DNA from: Holdemanella sp.
Lineage (GTDB): Bacteria > Bacillota_I > Bacilli_A > Erysipelotrichales > Erysipelotrichaceae
Direction of reading: 5' to 3'
Length of the DNA: 6,325 bases
Assembly (NCBI GenBank): GCA_021442845.1
Contig: JABUSD010000186.1
Location: 1 to 6,325, forward strand
Shown here in pieces: positions 6,311 to 6,325 of this stretch. Position 1 is the stretch's first letter. Each line of letters begins with the position of its first letter. The position numbers were made by a program, and so were the translations under genes. Under the pieces are notes generated by a model. That model saw only the letters and a program-made list of their open reading frames with translations. It had not been told where the DNA came from and did not search any database.

Positions 6311-6325
6311 AAGAATAGTATATTT

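Overview
The window reads as a chromosomal segment of a low-to-moderate-GC member of the Bacillota. The gene order yybS - gdpP - rplI - dnaB is the classic Firmicutes arrangement. The lack of spore genes, the A/T-rich spacers and a walJ-type gene directly after dnaB would fit the Erysipelotrichia or a relative, but that taxonomic placement is a guess. No tRNA, rRNA, CRISPR array, insertion sequence or phage gene is visible.

Left part (1-500): a minus-strand gene for a two-iron superoxide reductase (desulfoferrodoxin), monocistronic, with a consensus-like promoter (567-595, minus) and a strong intrinsic terminator (83-115, minus). Bases 1-82 hold no supportable gene.

Spacer 501-883: this holds the divergent dfx promoter and leader, then a plus-strand remnant (637-819) that looks like a decayed small HIRAN-domain gene with its middle deleted and one in-frame TAG. 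The remnant's terminator (822-850) overlaps a promoter (842-877) for the following operon. That promoter sits so close to the yybS ATG that the yybS message appears leaderless.

Right part (884-6244): five tightly packed plus-strand genes. yybS encodes a DUF2232 polytopic membrane protein; gdpP a membrane-bound c-di-AMP phosphodiesterase; rplI ribosomal protein bL9, whose start lies inside the gdpP end; dnaB the replicative helicase; and walJ a metallo-beta-lactamase-fold protein whose start lies inside the dnaB end. Spacers are at most 12 bases and two junctions overlap, so this is read as one operon. It ends at a hairpin (6238-6263) that contains the last stop codon. The genes join second-messenger turnover, translation, chromosome replication and a nuclease-fold protein that has been linked to replication and cell-wall coordination. 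A further promoter-like sequence (6283-6310) suggests another plus-strand transcription unit beyond the window.

Most of the window is ordinary housekeeping DNA. I do not see a new multi-gene system. The items most worth a second look are the HIRAN remnant, the apparently leaderless operon start, the overlapping terminator and promoter, and the dnaB-walJ fusion of operons.
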